DNA from: Thermoanaerobaculales bacterium
GTDB taxonomy: Bacteria; Acidobacteriota; Thermoanaerobaculia; Thermoanaerobaculales; Sulfomarinibacteraceae
Reading direction: 5' to 3'
DNA: 8,847 nucleotides
NCBI GenBank assembly: GCA_029938595.1
Contig: JAOZUP010000152.1
Span: 1-8,847 of the forward strand
Part shown: piece after piece, positions 8,795 to 8,847 of the stretch
Layout: every line of letters starts with the position of its first letter
How positions within the stretch are numbered: position 1 is the stretch's first letter
The notes under the pieces: generated by a model
Databases searched by the model: none
Seen by the model: only the letters and a program-made list of their open reading frames with translations
Told to the model about the DNA's origin: nothing
Translations under genes and position numbers: made by a program

Positions 8795-8847
8795 ATGGCC
8801 AAGGAGAAGTTCGAGCGGACGAAGCCGCACGTGAACATCGGGACCAT
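8795..8847 (+). CDS. tuf: Elongation factor Tu, N terminus (3' truncated by window edge)
   Basis: The 17 complete codons encode MAKEKFERTKPHVNIGT, the universal start of bacterial EF-Tu just before the P-loop; the last two bases begin a further codon. The protein delivers aminoacyl-tRNA to the ribosome. A strong AAGGAGG (8781-8787) overlaps the fusA TAA stop and lies 7 nt before the ATG, so tuf is the fourth gene of the str operon and is probably translationally coupled to fusA. Confidence 0.96.
   Translation, partial: MAKEKFERTKPHVNIGT

Noticed and set aside
7760..8830. Antisense open frame of 356 codons over the end of fusA
   Set aside because: The same codon-bias shadow effect, with no motif and no plausible ribosome site considered convincing.

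Overview
The window is a high-GC bacterial chromosomal segment built on the conserved beta/beta-prime to str operon junction: the 3' end of rpoC, then rpsL, rpsG, fusA and the first codons of an EF-Tu gene, all on the + strand. RpoC carries an SI3-type insertion in its trigger loop, as in many Gram-negative-type RNA polymerases. A Ser/Thr kinase - membrane helix - TolB-N-like - TPR protein is also present; this architecture is greatly expanded in Acidobacteriota. I therefore infer an acidobacterial lineage, possibly Thermoanaerobaculia-like, but Gemmatimonadota or Myxococcota cannot be excluded from sequence alone.

Layout: (1) 1-2262, rpoC C-terminal half, closed by a strong intrinsic terminator at 2289-2320. 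(2) 2345-2995, an orphan gene of the 23S rRNA intervening-sequence protein (four-helix-bundle) family. It is preceded by a ~150-nt imperfect inverted repeat that would bury its Shine-Dalgarno sequence and start codon, and it is bordered on both sides by short CTG/CAG-rich repeat tracts. (3) 3088-5521, a receptor-like Ser/Thr kinase with TPRs, broken by three frameshifts but with no in-frame nonsense codons, so apparently a young pseudogene (or a mis-assembled gene). (4) 5522-5786, an intergenic region with two dispersed-type short repeats, a good sigma70-type promoter and a 19-nt palindrome just upstream of rpsL. (5) 5787-8847, rpsL-rpsG-fusA-tuf, tightly spaced, each with its own Shine-Dalgarno sequence.

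The translation and transcription genes look intact and ordinary. The unusual part is the ~3.3 kb of accessory DNA between rpoC and rpsL. A terminator after rpoC and a new promoter before rpsL appear to make the str operon transcriptionally independent of rpoBC. The most interesting single signal is the long hairpin over the four-helix-bundle start. Its 5' arm contains ten bases identical to the anti-Shine-Dalgarno end of 16S rRNA, paired to a perfectly complementary Shine-Dalgarno sequence in the 3' arm. This suggests tight, possibly autogenous, translational control of a family whose function is poorly understood.
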